A stretch of DNA of 64,000 nt from Capsulimonadaceae bacterium (GCA_031292625.1 JARLGU010000056.1:1-64000), one strand, 5' to 3'; positions 48,906 to 57,545 are shown, numbered from the stretch's first letter. The notes: generated by a model from the sequence alone, not told the origin. Translations and numbers: made by a program.

Positions 48906-49562
48906 ATGATTAAGATAAGCCCATCGATGTTAGCCGCCGATTTCGGCGCATTTCGCCAATCCGCCGACGCCCTTGTCGCAGGGAAAGCGGACTACCTGCA
49001 TTTTGACGTGATGGACGGCCGGTATGTCCCGAATATCACGTTCGGTCCGGAACTGCTGCGCGCCTTGCGTCCGGGTATGGATGCCAAGTTCGACACGCAC
49101 TTGATGATCCTCGAACCCGACCGCTACATCGCCGATTTCGTGGCGGCCGGCTCCTACATGATCACCGTACATCCGGAGGTTTGCTACCACATCCACCGGG
49201 TCGTCCACCAGATTAAAGAGACCGGGGCGAAAGCCGGCCTCGCACTCAATCCAGGCACGCCGATCGAAGCCATTGAGTGCCTGCTTCCCGATATTGATCG
49301 CGTGCTCGTGATGACGGTCAACCCCGGCTTCGGAGGCCAGAAGTTCATCGAATCGACGCTGCCGAAGATCACGGCCCTGCGCGAGCGGGCGAGACGCGAT
49401 AACCTCTCGTTCGAGATCGCGGTCGACGGCGGGATCAGCGCCGCCAATGTCGCCCGCGTCGCTCAGGCAGGCGCGGACGTGTTTATCGCGGGTTCATCGG
49501 TGTTTGCGCACCCGGACGGACCAGCGGCGGGAATCGCCGCAATCCGGGCAGCGGCGGAATAG
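48906..49562 (+). CDS. rpe: Ribulose-phosphate 3-epimerase
   Basis: 218 residues. SPSMLAADFGAF, LHFDVMDGRYVPNITFGPEL, FDTHLMILEPDRYI, VLVMTVNPGFGGQKFI and VDGGISAANVARVAQAGAD are the complete Rpe signature, with the metal-binding His/Asp residues present. It interconverts ribulose-5-phosphate and xylulose-5-phosphate. It starts 26 bases after the pseudokinase, an arrangement reminiscent of prkC-rsgA-rpe in Firmicutes (here without rsgA). Confidence 0.97.
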   Translation: MIKISPSMLAADFGAFRQSADALVAGKADYLHFDVMDGRYVPNITFGPELLRALRPGMDAKFDTHLMILEPDRYIADFVAAGSYMITVHPEVCYHIHRVVHQIKETGAKAGLALNPGTPIEAIECLLPDIDRVLVMTVNPGFGGQKFIESTLPKITALRERARRDNLSFEIAVDGGISAANVARVAQAGADVFIAGSSVFAHPDGPAAGIAAIRAAAE

Positions 49563-49645
49563 GCGGATGGGACGCGATGAGGGGCATTCCGGCGCACGGA
49601 GCCGGCTCGCACGCAATTAAAATGCCGTCACAATAATTGGCAACA

Positions 49646-49689
49646 TTTAAAAGCGGTTTAACGGAGGCTTAACATTGGGGGCTTATACT
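49646..49689 (+). promoter_or_regulatory. Pho-box-like promoter
   Basis: TTTAA, TTTAA and CTTAA occur at 49646, 49657 and 49668, an exact 11-base period, each in a frame like the YTTAAYYW units of cyanobacterial Pho boxes. tatact (49684-49689) is a good -10, 8 bases after the last unit. PhoB-type activators replace a -35 in this geometry. No clear TTGACA is present. Confidence 0.45.
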
Positions 49690-49695
49690 ATCAGT

Positions 49696-49768
49696 GTGGC
49701 AAGGTTTCGTGCCTCCACATTGCTCATCCCTCGTCTTGCCGCCGCCGAAAGGCCGGCGGCATTTTTTT
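49696..49768 (+). ncRNA. Candidate small RNA of about 73 nt
   Basis: From the likely start near 49696 to the end of the terminator. It contains a 5' stem (gtggcaagg...cctccac, about 49694-49718), an unpaired middle and the terminator stem. No ORF with a ribosome site fits within it. It could instead be the 3' end of the rpe transcript or a leader for the gene at 49832, but the terminator argues for a discrete short RNA. Confidence 0.4.
49737..49768 (+). terminator. Rho-independent terminator
   Basis: tgccgccgcc-gaaa-ggccggcggca forms 10 pairs with one bulged C (49737-49761) and is followed by seven T residues. It is the clearest intrinsic terminator in the window. It may end the aro-rpe transcript as well as the small RNA. 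Confidence 0.85.
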
Positions 49769-49831
49769 CACTGCGCGAGGACGCTGTGGTATCATAGAAT
49801 TGCACGAATACCCCACTTTGGATGAACCCGC

Positions 49832-50257
49832 TTGAACCACCTTTCCGACAGCGCTCAACTCAATATACGCATCATTGTGATTATGGTCTTCTTCCTCGCG
49901 CTTGCGCTCGGGGCGAGAAAGAAATGGATCACCGTCAAGGAGCTCGTCGCGACTGGCGCCGTCCTGACCGTTTCATCCGCGTTCATCATCTACCCTTATT
50001 GCGCCAGGTCGATGGTCCAGATCTACGGCTACAGCCAGAAGGCCCTCATCTGGGCCGCCGTGCCGACCCTCATATTCACGATAGCCCTCGGCGCCGCAAT
50101 CGCGATCATGGTGCGACGCCTCCGAGACGCTCCCGAGAACGCGAATCCGTCGCACAAGAAAGCGCGGGGCAAGCCGGCCGCTAAAGCCGCCCCAACCGAA
50201 CCGGCCGGACCGCCCCCAAAGCCGTTGCGCAAGCGCGGCGGCAAGCGTCGGTTCTAA
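49832..50257 (+). CDS. Small polytopic membrane protein with basic tail
   Basis: 141 residues from TTG 49832; ATG 49883 would remove 17 residues and part of TM1. Three predicted helices (IRIIVIMVFFLALALGA; LVATGAVLTVSSAFIIYPY; LIWAAVPTLIFTIALGAAIA) and a Lys/Arg/Pro-rich tail of about 45 residues (KKARGKPAAKAAP, PLRKRGGKRRF). No family recognised. The overlapping frame from 49822 is a composition shadow. Its promoter may lie after the terminator at 49768. Confidence 0.6.
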   Translation: MNHLSDSAQLNIRIIVIMVFFLALALGARKKWITVKELVATGAVLTVSSAFIIYPYCARSMVQIYGYSQKALIWAAVPTLIFTIALGAAIAIMVRRLRDAPENANPSHKKARGKPAAKAAPTEPAGPPPKPLRKRGGKRRF

Positions 50258-50315
50258 CGCGGACATCCTGGCGCGTGGACAAGGCATTGCGGTCTTATGG
50301 GGATCTGAATGTCGC

Positions 50316-51422
50316 CTACCCAGCCGCAACGGTGGAGCGTTCGGCGCGGATGCGGTTACGGAAGAGCGCGGGACGGCGGGTTTCCTGGTAGAAGACATCG
50401 CGCGCGCGGTCGTCGTCGGATGCAATAAGCTGAGTGCCCCCGCGAAGCCCGGCGACCAGTTCGCTGAAGACGGTATCGGAGACGTGCGTATCGTAGCCCA
50501 TCAGATACCCGAAGCGCAAAGTCGAGAGAATGCGCACCCCTTCCTCAACGGACAACCGCTCGGCATCGCGAAGCTGGTGCTGAGCGTTCTGCACCAGATC
50601 TTCCATCTCCGCCGCACGGGTTCGTATAAGAAGTTCGCGCGCGCCTGCCTCTTCGGCCTCAAGATACGTGGCGACGGCAGTGATCTTGCCAACCGTCTGC
50701 GCCTCTGTCCAGCCCATCGAGACGGCGTTGGACACCTGGTAGATGTTCCCCGCCATCTCAGTACCCTCGCCGTACAGGCCGCGAACGGCGGCATCCAGGC
50801 TGTTGGCGGCTTGCCACGTGGACGGCAGGCGGTGCAACAGCGCGAGGGCTGGAAGGTGCACCATGATCGACACCCGCAGGCCCATGCCGCAGTTCGCAAG
50901 CGATGCCGTCAGATAGCCGAGATGCTTGTCGTACGCAATCGGCAGTTCCTGCGACAATGCATCGTCGATTGCGTCCGCTTTGCGCCTGGCGGCGTCGGCC
51001 TGCATGCCGGGCAGGATGACCTGTATGCGAATGTGGTCCTCTTCGTTGATCAGGACGCTAACCGACTGGTTGTCGTCGACAAGCGCGAATCGATGTTTGC
51101 CGGCGCGGACATGCGCGACGCTGGTGAGATGCGAATCGACCAGAGCGGCTTTTTCCTGATCGTTGAGGGCCGAAATATCCACCGTGTGCATCGAGCGGAA
51201 AGCCTTTTCCTGGACACGGTGTGCGGCGGTAAGGACAATCTTGGCGACGCGCGCGAGATCGGCATCGGACGCCATGTGCGGAAAGATCGCGCCGGAAACG
51301 TTGCGTGCGAGTCTGGCGCGGGTCGAGAGGACGACATCGGACAGACTCGCCGAGCCACTGATCCAGGACGGCGACTTGCCAGTGCCGGAGCCTGGAATGG
51401 CAAGTCGCGCAGGCGCCTTCAT
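50316..51422 (-). CDS. mcsB: McsB-family protein-arginine kinase homologue lacking the signature Cys
   Basis: 368 residues. VVLSTRARLARN, INEEDHIRIQVILPG, GLRVSIMVHLPAL and RGLYGEGTEMAGNIYQVSN match the ATP:guanido phosphotransferase family of McsB. The catalytic loop usually reads CPTNVGTG; here it is SLANCGMG (Ser174, Leu175), so the reactive Cys is replaced and a Cys appears four residues later. In B. subtilis the equivalent Cys mutant is inactive as I recall. The C-terminal pArg-type region (RAERS near the end; RDVFYQETRRPALFRNRI) is kept. Activity is therefore uncertain. Overlaps the mcsA-like gene (ATGA). Confidence 0.88.
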   Translation of the reverse strand: MKAPARLAIPGSGTGKSPSWISGSASLSDVVLSTRARLARNVSGAIFPHMASDADLARVAKIVLTAAHRVQEKAFRSMHTVDISALNDQEKAALVDSHLTSVAHVRAGKHRFALVDDNQSVSVLINEEDHIRIQVILPGMQADAARRKADAIDDALSQELPIAYDKHLGYLTASLANCGMGLRVSIMVHLPALALLHRLPSTWQAANSLDAAVRGLYGEGTEMAGNIYQVSNAVSMGWTEAQTVGKITAVATYLEAEEAGARELLIRTRAAEMEDLVQNAQHQLRDAERLSVEEGVRILSTLRFGYLMGYDTHVSDTVFSELVAGLRGGTQLIASDDDRARDVFYQETRRPALFRNRIRAERSTVAAG

Positions 51423-51637
51423 AGCGTCTTGCCCGTGTGACGCGATGTGCCGTGCATGCTGATCAAAGCCTGCTGCACGACATCCGCGAAGACCTCATAG
51501 CACGTTTCGCAACCGAGAAACCCATCCGCATAGATGCGATCGAGCCGGGTATGACACGTCGGACATGCCGGAGACGGCATCAGGTCCTCTCCGTCGCGCC
51601 CCTCAAACAACCCGAGCTGATCGTTTTCACCTATCAT
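51419..51637 (-). CDS. mcsA: Short McsA-like zinc-finger protein
   Basis: 72 residues. CPTCHTRLDRIYADGFLGCETC is one treble-clef-like CxxC...CxxC finger and SMHGTSRHTGKTL is the conserved McsA motif that follows it. Classical McsA (about 180 residues) has a further finger before and a UVR helix after; both are missing here, with the stop directly in front of mcsB. It still may activate McsB. ATG 51637 follows ilvE after 19 bases. Call by motif and context. Confidence 0.75.
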   Translation of the reverse strand: MIGENDQLGLFEGRDGEDLMPSPACPTCHTRLDRIYADGFLGCETCYEVFADVVQQALISMHGTSRHTGKTL

Positions 51638-51656
51638 GAACTTCGATTACATCGCC

Positions 51657-52535
51657 CTAAAAGGCGACTCCGGTCTCCCGAGTATGCTGCCGGAAAAGAC
51701 CGATGACACGTCCGGTCACGGGGCCCGGCTTGCCAGTCCCGATTGAGCGGCCATCCAGAACAACGGCGGGAATGACTTCCGCCCCCGTCCCGGTCAAGAA
51801 ACACTCGTCAGCGGTGTAGATGTCGTACGGCGTCAGCAGCGCTTCATCGACCTGAATGCCAGCGGCTCTGGCAACTTGGATGACGGTGGTACGGGTGATG
51901 CCAACCAGTCCGCACGTGCTGGGCGGAGGCGTCCTAATTACGCCATTCTTGACGATAAAGATGTTGTCGCCCGTGCATTCCATCACATAGCCTTCGAGGT
52001 TAAGCATGACGCCTTCGCCGACGCCGGCGCGGTTTGCTTCCATCTTGGCCTGTATGTTGTTCGTGTACTTGCCCGTGCACTTGATGCGCGGATCGGACAC
52101 GAACGTCGGCGGAACGCGGGTTGACACCGTGATCATCGTTAATCCGTTGTCATACATCGCCTGCGGGTAAAGCGTAAGCTGCTCGGTGGAGATGTACACG
52201 TTCGCCGGACCGTTTGAATGCTTGGGATCTAGCCCCAAGAACGTCCCGCGCGTGATGGTCAAGCGAATGTAGCCGTTCTGGTGATCGTTGACGCGGCACA
52301 ATTCGAGAAGCGAGTTGCGCATCACATCCTGCGTGACCGGCAGATCGATCGCCAGGGCCTTCGCGGAATAGTACATGCGATCCAAGTGCTCATCGAGCTT
52401 GAAAACCTTACCGTTGTAACTGCGAATGCCCTCAAAAGCGCCATCGCCGTAGAGCAAACTATGATCGTAAAGGGGGGCGGTCGCCTGCTCATAAGGGACC
52501 AGGGTACCGTTAATGTGGACGAACTTCTGACTCAT
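51657..52535 (-). CDS. ilvE: Branched-chain amino acid aminotransferase
   Basis: 292 residues. Class IV PLP fold: LLYGDGAFEGIRSYNG, YIRLTITRG, and IKCTGKYTNNIQAKMEA with the PLP Lys at about 152. EGYVMECTGDNIFIV, VGITRTTVIQVA and ADECFLTGTGAEVIPA bind phosphate and substrate. It transaminates Leu, Ile and Val. Ribosome site gaggagg before ATG 52535. It is first of an ilvE-mcsA-mcsB operon; the functional link to the Mcs proteins is unclear. Confidence 0.94.
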   Translation of the reverse strand: MSQKFVHINGTLVPYEQATAPLYDHSLLYGDGAFEGIRSYNGKVFKLDEHLDRMYYSAKALAIDLPVTQDVMRNSLLELCRVNDHQNGYIRLTITRGTFLGLDPKHSNGPANVYISTEQLTLYPQAMYDNGLTMITVSTRVPPTFVSDPRIKCTGKYTNNIQAKMEANRAGVGEGVMLNLEGYVMECTGDNIFIVKNGVIRTPPPSTCGLVGITRTTVIQVARAAGIQVDEALLTPYDIYTADECFLTGTGAEVIPAVVLDGRSIGTGKPGPVTGRVIGLFRQHTRETGVAF

Positions 52536-52636
52536 CGCGAACCTCCTCGGCTCCAGGATCAGTATAGCACAGGCGTAAAACCGATTTCAAGCAGGATGAG
52601 CATGGGCGCCTAAGCCAATCGCGCTAACGCGGCGCC

Positions 52637-54052
52637 CTATACCGCGTCTGCGGCAACGGGCGAGGGCGAGGCGACTGCGGGCGAGGATCGGATGCGGCCG
52701 ATCCAGGGCCAAGCCTGCGTGCGCAGATCCCAGCCGAAGTTTGCCAGCGCCGCCTGGGCGAGCACAGGCCAATAGATCGCGCGAAACAAGCCGCCGGGAA
52801 AGGCGTAGTGCCAGCCGATGAAGCTGATTACCGGAAGATACGACCAAAATAGCAGCAGCCACGCCGCTGCTACGGCGTGGCGCTTCCAATTCACGACCAC
52901 AAGGGCGATCGTCGAAAGCAGCATGACATCGAGCACGACCTTATCGCGCTCGATCGAGGTGTCGACCAGTTGCCACAACGCGACGTCCGCCGAACCCGTC
53001 GTGATCCAGGCGACCAGCAGCACAAGACCAATCACCGCGGGCGTCACGAAAAAGATTCGCCCCCAGACGCCCAGATCGATGCGGCGCTGGCGAACATGCC
53101 ACGCGCCCCACGCGAGACCGACGATTAGCGCGCCGAGCAGCACGGGGAAAAAGTTATAGGTAATGACGTCGATCGCAAGGTTGCTGTACATGAACATGGC
53201 GGGTTTGTGAAGCAAAACGGCCCGCCGGAAGTGAGGTTCGCGCGGCTGAGCATACATCAAGCGCCGAATCACCAAAAGTGCAAATACAAAGAGCGCCGTG
53301 AGCGCGGAATGGATGAGCGCGGGCTTTCTGCGCGCGCCGCTCCCGCCCGCCCGGGTGAGCGTCAGGCTTGTCGCGACAAAGGGAAACGCGAAAACATTCT
53401 CCTTCGTCAGGCAACCAATGACGAACAGCGCCCACATCGTCCCCAGCACGCCGCTGCGCCCGGTGGTCAACCAGTAATCGAAAGCGAGGATCGTCCCGAG
53501 GAGAAAGACCATCATCAGCAGATCCTGGTGCATCGGATACCAGGCAAGCCATAGGTCGGGTTGGCAAGCATTGTAGAACTTAACCCCCGCCGCCATAACG
53601 ACGCCGCCAACCGCAAGCGGGACCGAATCCGTGAACCGGTAAGCAATCATCCCGCACAACCAGACGCAAACTACGAAAAGAACGTAGCCGAGCCAGGCGT
53701 CCCAAATAAACCCCGCGTGCAACCCGACATAGGTTTCCAGCCAGTACTGAAAGCCGGACACCGGCCGAAGGACATGGATGTCGCTCTGTATCCATGGAGC
53801 GTGCCAATAAGCGGTGAGCGCCTGCGCAAGCGCCGGCGAGCGGTGATATCCCGCCACGATGCTCTGAACATCGTTCATCGCAAATATTTCCGAGAATCGG
53901 CAGTGGGAAATGAACTGATGGTTAAAGGCAAAGGAAAGTATGGCGGAGAGAACGGCGAGCACGCTGCAAAGCGGAAGCGGGACTCCGCAGAAGGTACGGC
54001 GGACGGTTGCGTCCGGCGTCCCCAGCGGATCGTCTGTTAAGGTTGGCGGCAT
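52637..54052 (-). CDS. Polytopic membrane protein of unknown function
   Basis: 471 residues with about 11 membrane helices. After a short N-terminal tail the first extracytoplasmic loop (about 55-110) contains DVQSIVAGYHRSPALAQAL and SDIHVLRPVSGFQYWLETY. A second loop has YPMHQDLLMMVF. The overall pattern resembles glycosyltransferase-type or oligosaccharide membrane proteins (GT-C-like) with an acidic residue in the first loop, but no signature could be confirmed. It has no close operon partner; divergent from the FecCD gene. Confidence 0.6.
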   Translation of the reverse strand: MPPTLTDDPLGTPDATVRRTFCGVPLPLCSVLAVLSAILSFAFNHQFISHCRFSEIFAMNDVQSIVAGYHRSPALAQALTAYWHAPWIQSDIHVLRPVSGFQYWLETYVGLHAGFIWDAWLGYVLFVVCVWLCGMIAYRFTDSVPLAVGGVVMAAGVKFYNACQPDLWLAWYPMHQDLLMMVFLLGTILAFDYWLTTGRSGVLGTMWALFVIGCLTKENVFAFPFVATSLTLTRAGGSGARRKPALIHSALTALFVFALLVIRRLMYAQPREPHFRRAVLLHKPAMFMYSNLAIDVITYNFFPVLLGALIVGLAWGAWHVRQRRIDLGVWGRIFFVTPAVIGLVLLVAWITTGSADVALWQLVDTSIERDKVVLDVMLLSTIALVVVNWKRHAVAAAWLLLFWSYLPVISFIGWHYAFPGGLFRAIYWPVLAQAALANFGWDLRTQAWPWIGRIRSSPAVASPSPVAADAV

Positions 54053-54135
54053 GGTCTATTATACGACGGCGCGGCCTTCCTTGCAAGAGAGGCTCCGCCA
54101 TCCGCGGGACCGCGGCTTCCGTGCGGTAGGGTATC

Positions 54136-55215
54136 ATGGAACCCTGTATGCAGCCTCGCCGCGTTGACTCCAATAGTTTGCTAGACCGTCCTCCGCATAC
54201 GCCATCTCGCCTCAGGCCGCTTGCGGCCGGCTGCGCGCTTGGCGGCCTGCTGGTTGCGATGAGCGTCTGCGCCCTTGGGCTCGGACCGGTTGCCATTGGC
54301 CCCGGCGGCGTGGCGGCATCTCTCGCGAATCACATCTTCCATACGCACATTGCCGTCGCGGCCGACGCCGACGCGATCGTCTGGTCCCTGCGCATGCCGC
54401 GCGTCCTGGTCGAGATCCTGGTCGGCGCATCGCTTGCGACGGCAGGCGTCGCGTTTCAGGCGCTCTTGCGCAATCCGCTCGCCGAGCCGTACACGATCGG
54501 CGTATCCAGCGGCGCGTCGGTCGGGGTCGGCCTCGTGATCGTCTTGGGGCTATCGGGTGCGCTTGGCGGCTATGCGCCGGCCGCGGCGGCTCTCGCGGGA
54601 GCCGTGATTACCTTGCTCGCCGTGTACGCGCTTTCGCGGATTGGCGGCCGGGTCGACGTGCGTTCCCTGCTGCTCTCAGGCGTCATCGCGGGCGCATTCC
54701 TATGGGCCATTCAGATGCTGCTTTTCCGATTGGCGAGCAAGAACGACGACGAAATACTGGCGTGGATGATGGGCTCGCTGTCCGGCGTCCGCTGGAGCGA
54801 TGCAGCGCTGCTAAGCGTGCCGACATTCGCCGGCGTCCTGGCGCTTGCAATGCACGCGCGGTCGATGAACCTTTACTCGCTCGGCGAAGACCCGGCGCGC
54901 CATCTCGGCCTCGAACCTGAACCCTTCAAAGCCGCGATGATCTTTCTCGGGTCGTTGCTCACGGCCTGCACAGTCGCCGTCGCTGGGATCATCGGCTTCG
55001 TCGGTCTGGTTGTCCCGCACCTCTCGCGCAGCCTCGCCGGCACCCCCGATCACCGGGTGGTCCTTCCGATTTCGCTGCTCGGCGGCGCGCTGATGGTGGA
55101 AATCGCCGATACCACATCCCGCCTCGCGATGGGCGGCGAGATGCTCCCGGTTGGCGCGGTCACCGCGCTTCTGGGCTGCCCTTTCTTTTTCTACCTCCTC
55201 CGGCGCGCCAAGTAA
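54136..55215 (+). CDS. FecCD/BtuC-family ABC permease (iron-siderophore or cobalamin)
   Basis: 359 residues, about ten helices. WSLRMPRVLVEILVGASLAT, GVAFQALLRNPLAEPYTIG, GVSSGASVGVG and GIIGFVGLVVPHLSR are the family signatures, including the ATPase-contact loop. LGTPDHRVVLPISLLGGALM is also conserved. An importer needs a binding protein and an ATPase; neither is adjacent, and the next genes are flagellar on the other strand. Start ATG 54136 or 54148. Confidence 0.92.
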   Translation: MEPCMQPRRVDSNSLLDRPPHTPSRLRPLAAGCALGGLLVAMSVCALGLGPVAIGPGGVAASLANHIFHTHIAVAADADAIVWSLRMPRVLVEILVGASLATAGVAFQALLRNPLAEPYTIGVSSGASVGVGLVIVLGLSGALGGYAPAAAALAGAVITLLAVYALSRIGGRVDVRSLLLSGVIAGAFLWAIQMLLFRLASKNDDEILAWMMGSLSGVRWSDAALLSVPTFAGVLALAMHARSMNLYSLGEDPARHLGLEPEPFKAAMIFLGSLLTACTVAVAGIIGFVGLVVPHLSRSLAGTPDHRVVLPISLLGGALMVEIADTTSRLAMGGEMLPVGAVTALLGCPFFFYLLRRAK

Positions 55216-55290
55216 AGTTCTAAACACATAGGCATGCAACGCTCGACGAGCGGTCTTCGATCGGCCAGCTCACTGTCAGCAACCGCGCGC

Positions 55291-56385
55291 CTAGGCCGCG
55301 ACGCCGCCGGGGTAACGCTTGCGGTATGTCCGGTAAACGAACGCGAGGACTTCGGCAATCGCCTTGTAGAGGTGGGGCGGAACTTCGCGGCCGATTTCGA
55401 CTTCCTTGTAGAGCAGGCGGGCGAGGGCGACGTTTTCGACCATCGGGACGTCGGCTTCCAGTGCGATTTTCTTGATCTGCTGCGCGATGAAGTCTTGGCC
55501 TTTGGCGACCACGATCGGCGCCGTCATCGCACCGGCCTCGTACTGCAGGGCGACGGCGAAGTGGGTCGGGTTCGTAATCACCACGGTGGCGCTCGGGACT
55601 CGCTGCATCATTCGCTTCTGCGACATCGACTTTTGCGTCTGGCGGATTCGCTGCTTGATGAGCGGATCGCCTTCCGATTGCTTGAGCTCCTGCTTCATTT
55701 CCGTATGCGTCATCTTCAGGTTCTTCTCGAACTCGAACCTCTGATAGGCATAGTCGGCGATCGCAAGGACAATCAGAAACGATGTGGCGCGCAGGGCGAT
55801 TGCCCAAAGAAGGTTGCCGATCGCGCTCAGGAACGAGACGAGGTCCTGCTGAGCCGCCGAGATCAAGAGCGGGAAACGATCCATCACAAGACTGTACGAC
55901 ATCCAGCCGATGATCGCAATCTTCGCTGTTCCCTTGAACGATTCCACGGCGCCGTGCCGGGAGAGCATCCGCTTCATGCCCGTTAGCGGATTTACCTTGT
56001 CGAACTTGGGGGCGAGCGCCTCCCAACTAAAGCTAAATCCAACCTGAAAGACGTTCACCAGGAAACCGATCGCCATTGCAATCAGCATCCCGGGAAGCAT
56101 CAGGCGCAGGCTCCAGATCGTGGCTTCCCGCAAAATGTCGGTCGTGGATCGGATTGTCAGCGCATCCGGATGGGGGTTAAATCGAAACGCCGTCTGGAAT
56201 GCTCCGAAAAGGTCGTTGACGCCTTGTCCGGTTGTCAGCGAGAAGCGCAGCCACGCGATGAGCGTCAGCATGACGAATGCGGCGCTCAGTTCCATCGATC
56301 GCGCAACCTGCCCTTTCTTGCGGGCCTCCTTGCGCTTGCGGTCGGTGGCCGGGAATACTTTTTCGCCGCTTGAATCCTCGCTCAT
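55291..56385 (-). CDS. flhB: Flagellar export gate protein FlhB
   Basis: 364 residues. N-terminal GEKVFPATDRKRKEARKKGQ, four membrane helices (about 30-55, 90-115, 150-170, 185-212) and the cytoplasmic domain. The autocleavage motif NPTH is at 272-275 with VVIT before it. DPLIKQRIRQTQ and FAVALQYEAG flank it. FlhB switches export from rod/hook to filament substrates. Overlaps the fliR stop (ATGA). Last gene of the group. Confidence 0.96.
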   Translation of the reverse strand: MSEDSSGEKVFPATDRKRKEARKKGQVARSMELSAAFVMLTLIAWLRFSLTTGQGVNDLFGAFQTAFRFNPHPDALTIRSTTDILREATIWSLRLMLPGMLIAMAIGFLVNVFQVGFSFSWEALAPKFDKVNPLTGMKRMLSRHGAVESFKGTAKIAIIGWMSYSLVMDRFPLLISAAQQDLVSFLSAIGNLLWAIALRATSFLIVLAIADYAYQRFEFEKNLKMTHTEMKQELKQSEGDPLIKQRIRQTQKSMSQKRMMQRVPSATVVITNPTHFAVALQYEAGAMTAPIVVAKGQDFIAQQIKKIALEADVPMVENVALARLLYKEVEIGREVPPHLYKAIAEVLAFVYRTYRKRYPGGVAA

Positions 56386-57176
56386 GGCGTGTGCATTCCT
56401 TGCATCGTCCGCGAAAGATCGAAGGGCAATCCGGAGACCATCTGACCGACCATGGCCGCCAGAAGCGGCAGGACGACGACGATCAGCATGAGGCCGATCA
56501 GAGCCTTAAGCGGCATGCCGACAAAGAAGACGTTCATTTGCGGAACCGCGCGCGCGAGCATCGCAAACGAAAAATCGACCACCAGCAGAATGGCCCCCGG
56601 CGGCGCCGCGATCTTCAGTCCATTTACGAGCGTGTTGAACGTAATGTCGGAAACGAAATTAAGGTACGAAGCGTGATTCAGATCGACGGCAAGCGCGGGC
56701 AGGTTAATAAACGATCGGGCTAGCGCAACAATCAAAATATAATGGCCGTGCGCCAAGAGAAAAAGCAGCAGCGCATACATCGATTGAAACTGCGTAAAGG
56801 GGCCTGCAAGTTCGCTGATCGCCGGATTGAACATCTGGGCCATGCTAAAACCGACCTGCGTATCGATGAGTGCGCCCGCCATCTCCACCGCCATGATGAT
56901 GAGCGAAACGACAAAGCCGAGCAGCAAACCGATCACAATATGCGCGACGAGGGGGCTCGCGATCCCATAAAGACTGTCTGGCACACCCGCCGCCCGCAAT
57001 GAGGGACTTGCAATGGGCGCCAGAACGAACGAGAGGATCACGGCCAGGCCGACTTTCACCGGCGCTGGCACCTCGCGAGCGCCAAACACGGGTGCGATCG
57101 CGATGAGGGCGGACACTCTGGCGAGCACCTGCAGATAAACCCAGACATCGAGAGTTCCAATTGTCGGAAAAGACAC
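56382..57176 (-). CDS. fliR: Flagellar export gate protein FliR
   Basis: 264 residues, six helices. VLARVSALIAIAPVFGAREV and ISELAGPFTQFQSMYALLLF are recognisable FliR segments; the C-terminal VVLPLLAAMVGQMVSGLPF ends in the cytoplasm. FliR combines with FliP and FliQ in the export gate. 52 bases separate it from fliQ. Confidence 0.95.
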   Translation of the reverse strand: MSFPTIGTLDVWVYLQVLARVSALIAIAPVFGAREVPAPVKVGLAVILSFVLAPIASPSLRAAGVPDSLYGIASPLVAHIVIGLLLGFVVSLIIMAVEMAGALIDTQVGFSMAQMFNPAISELAGPFTQFQSMYALLLFLLAHGHYILIVALARSFINLPALAVDLNHASYLNFVSDITFNTLVNGLKIAAPPGAILLVVDFSFAMLARAVPQMNVFFVGMPLKALIGLMLIVVVLPLLAAMVGQMVSGLPFDLSRTMQGMHTP

Positions 57177-57228
57177 TTCGCCTCAATCCTTGAACGCGAC
57201 CGCCGCACAATGCGACACTCGGGCGGCG

Positions 57229-57498
57229 CTACCGGATCATTACCGGCACGTTGTTAAAAAGCGAGGAGGTAAAGTGAACGATCACCGAAAGCATCCAGGG
57301 TCCCATCACGGCAAACGCGATAACCATGGCGACAATTTTGGGAACAAACGTTAGCGTGGTTTCCTGTATCTGCGTCGCCGCCTGAAAAATACTGATCAAC
57401 ACGCCGACCACGAGCGTGACAACCAATATGGGCATTGCGAGCTCAATTGTAACAAGCATGCCGCGACGCGCCAATTCGATCAATGAACTCTCGGTCAT
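57229..57498 (-). CDS. fliQ: Flagellar export gate protein FliQ
   Basis: 89 residues from ATG 57498, the standard length; the longer frame to 57576 gives an unrelated leader. Two helices: LVTIELAMPILVVTLVVGVL and MVIAFAVMGPWMLSVIVHF, with ISIFQAATQIQETTLTFVPK between. First gene of fliQ-fliR-flhB. The usual partner fliP is not upstream. Confidence 0.95.
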   Translation of the reverse strand: MTESSLIELARRGMLVTIELAMPILVVTLVVGVLISIFQAATQIQETTLTFVPKIVAMVIAFAVMGPWMLSVIVHFTSSLFNNVPVMIR

Positions 57499-57545
57499 AC
57501 GGATCCAATCGCCGGTAGCCCGGCAGCCACTTTCTCCTCCGCCGG

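Noticed and set aside
49822..50184. Alternative frame over the small membrane protein
   Set aside because: Arg/His-rich shadow; the frame at 49832 has clear membrane helices.
54053..54135. Cobalamin or other riboswitch before the FecCD gene
   Set aside because: The gap is only 83 bases and has no recognisable riboswitch core.
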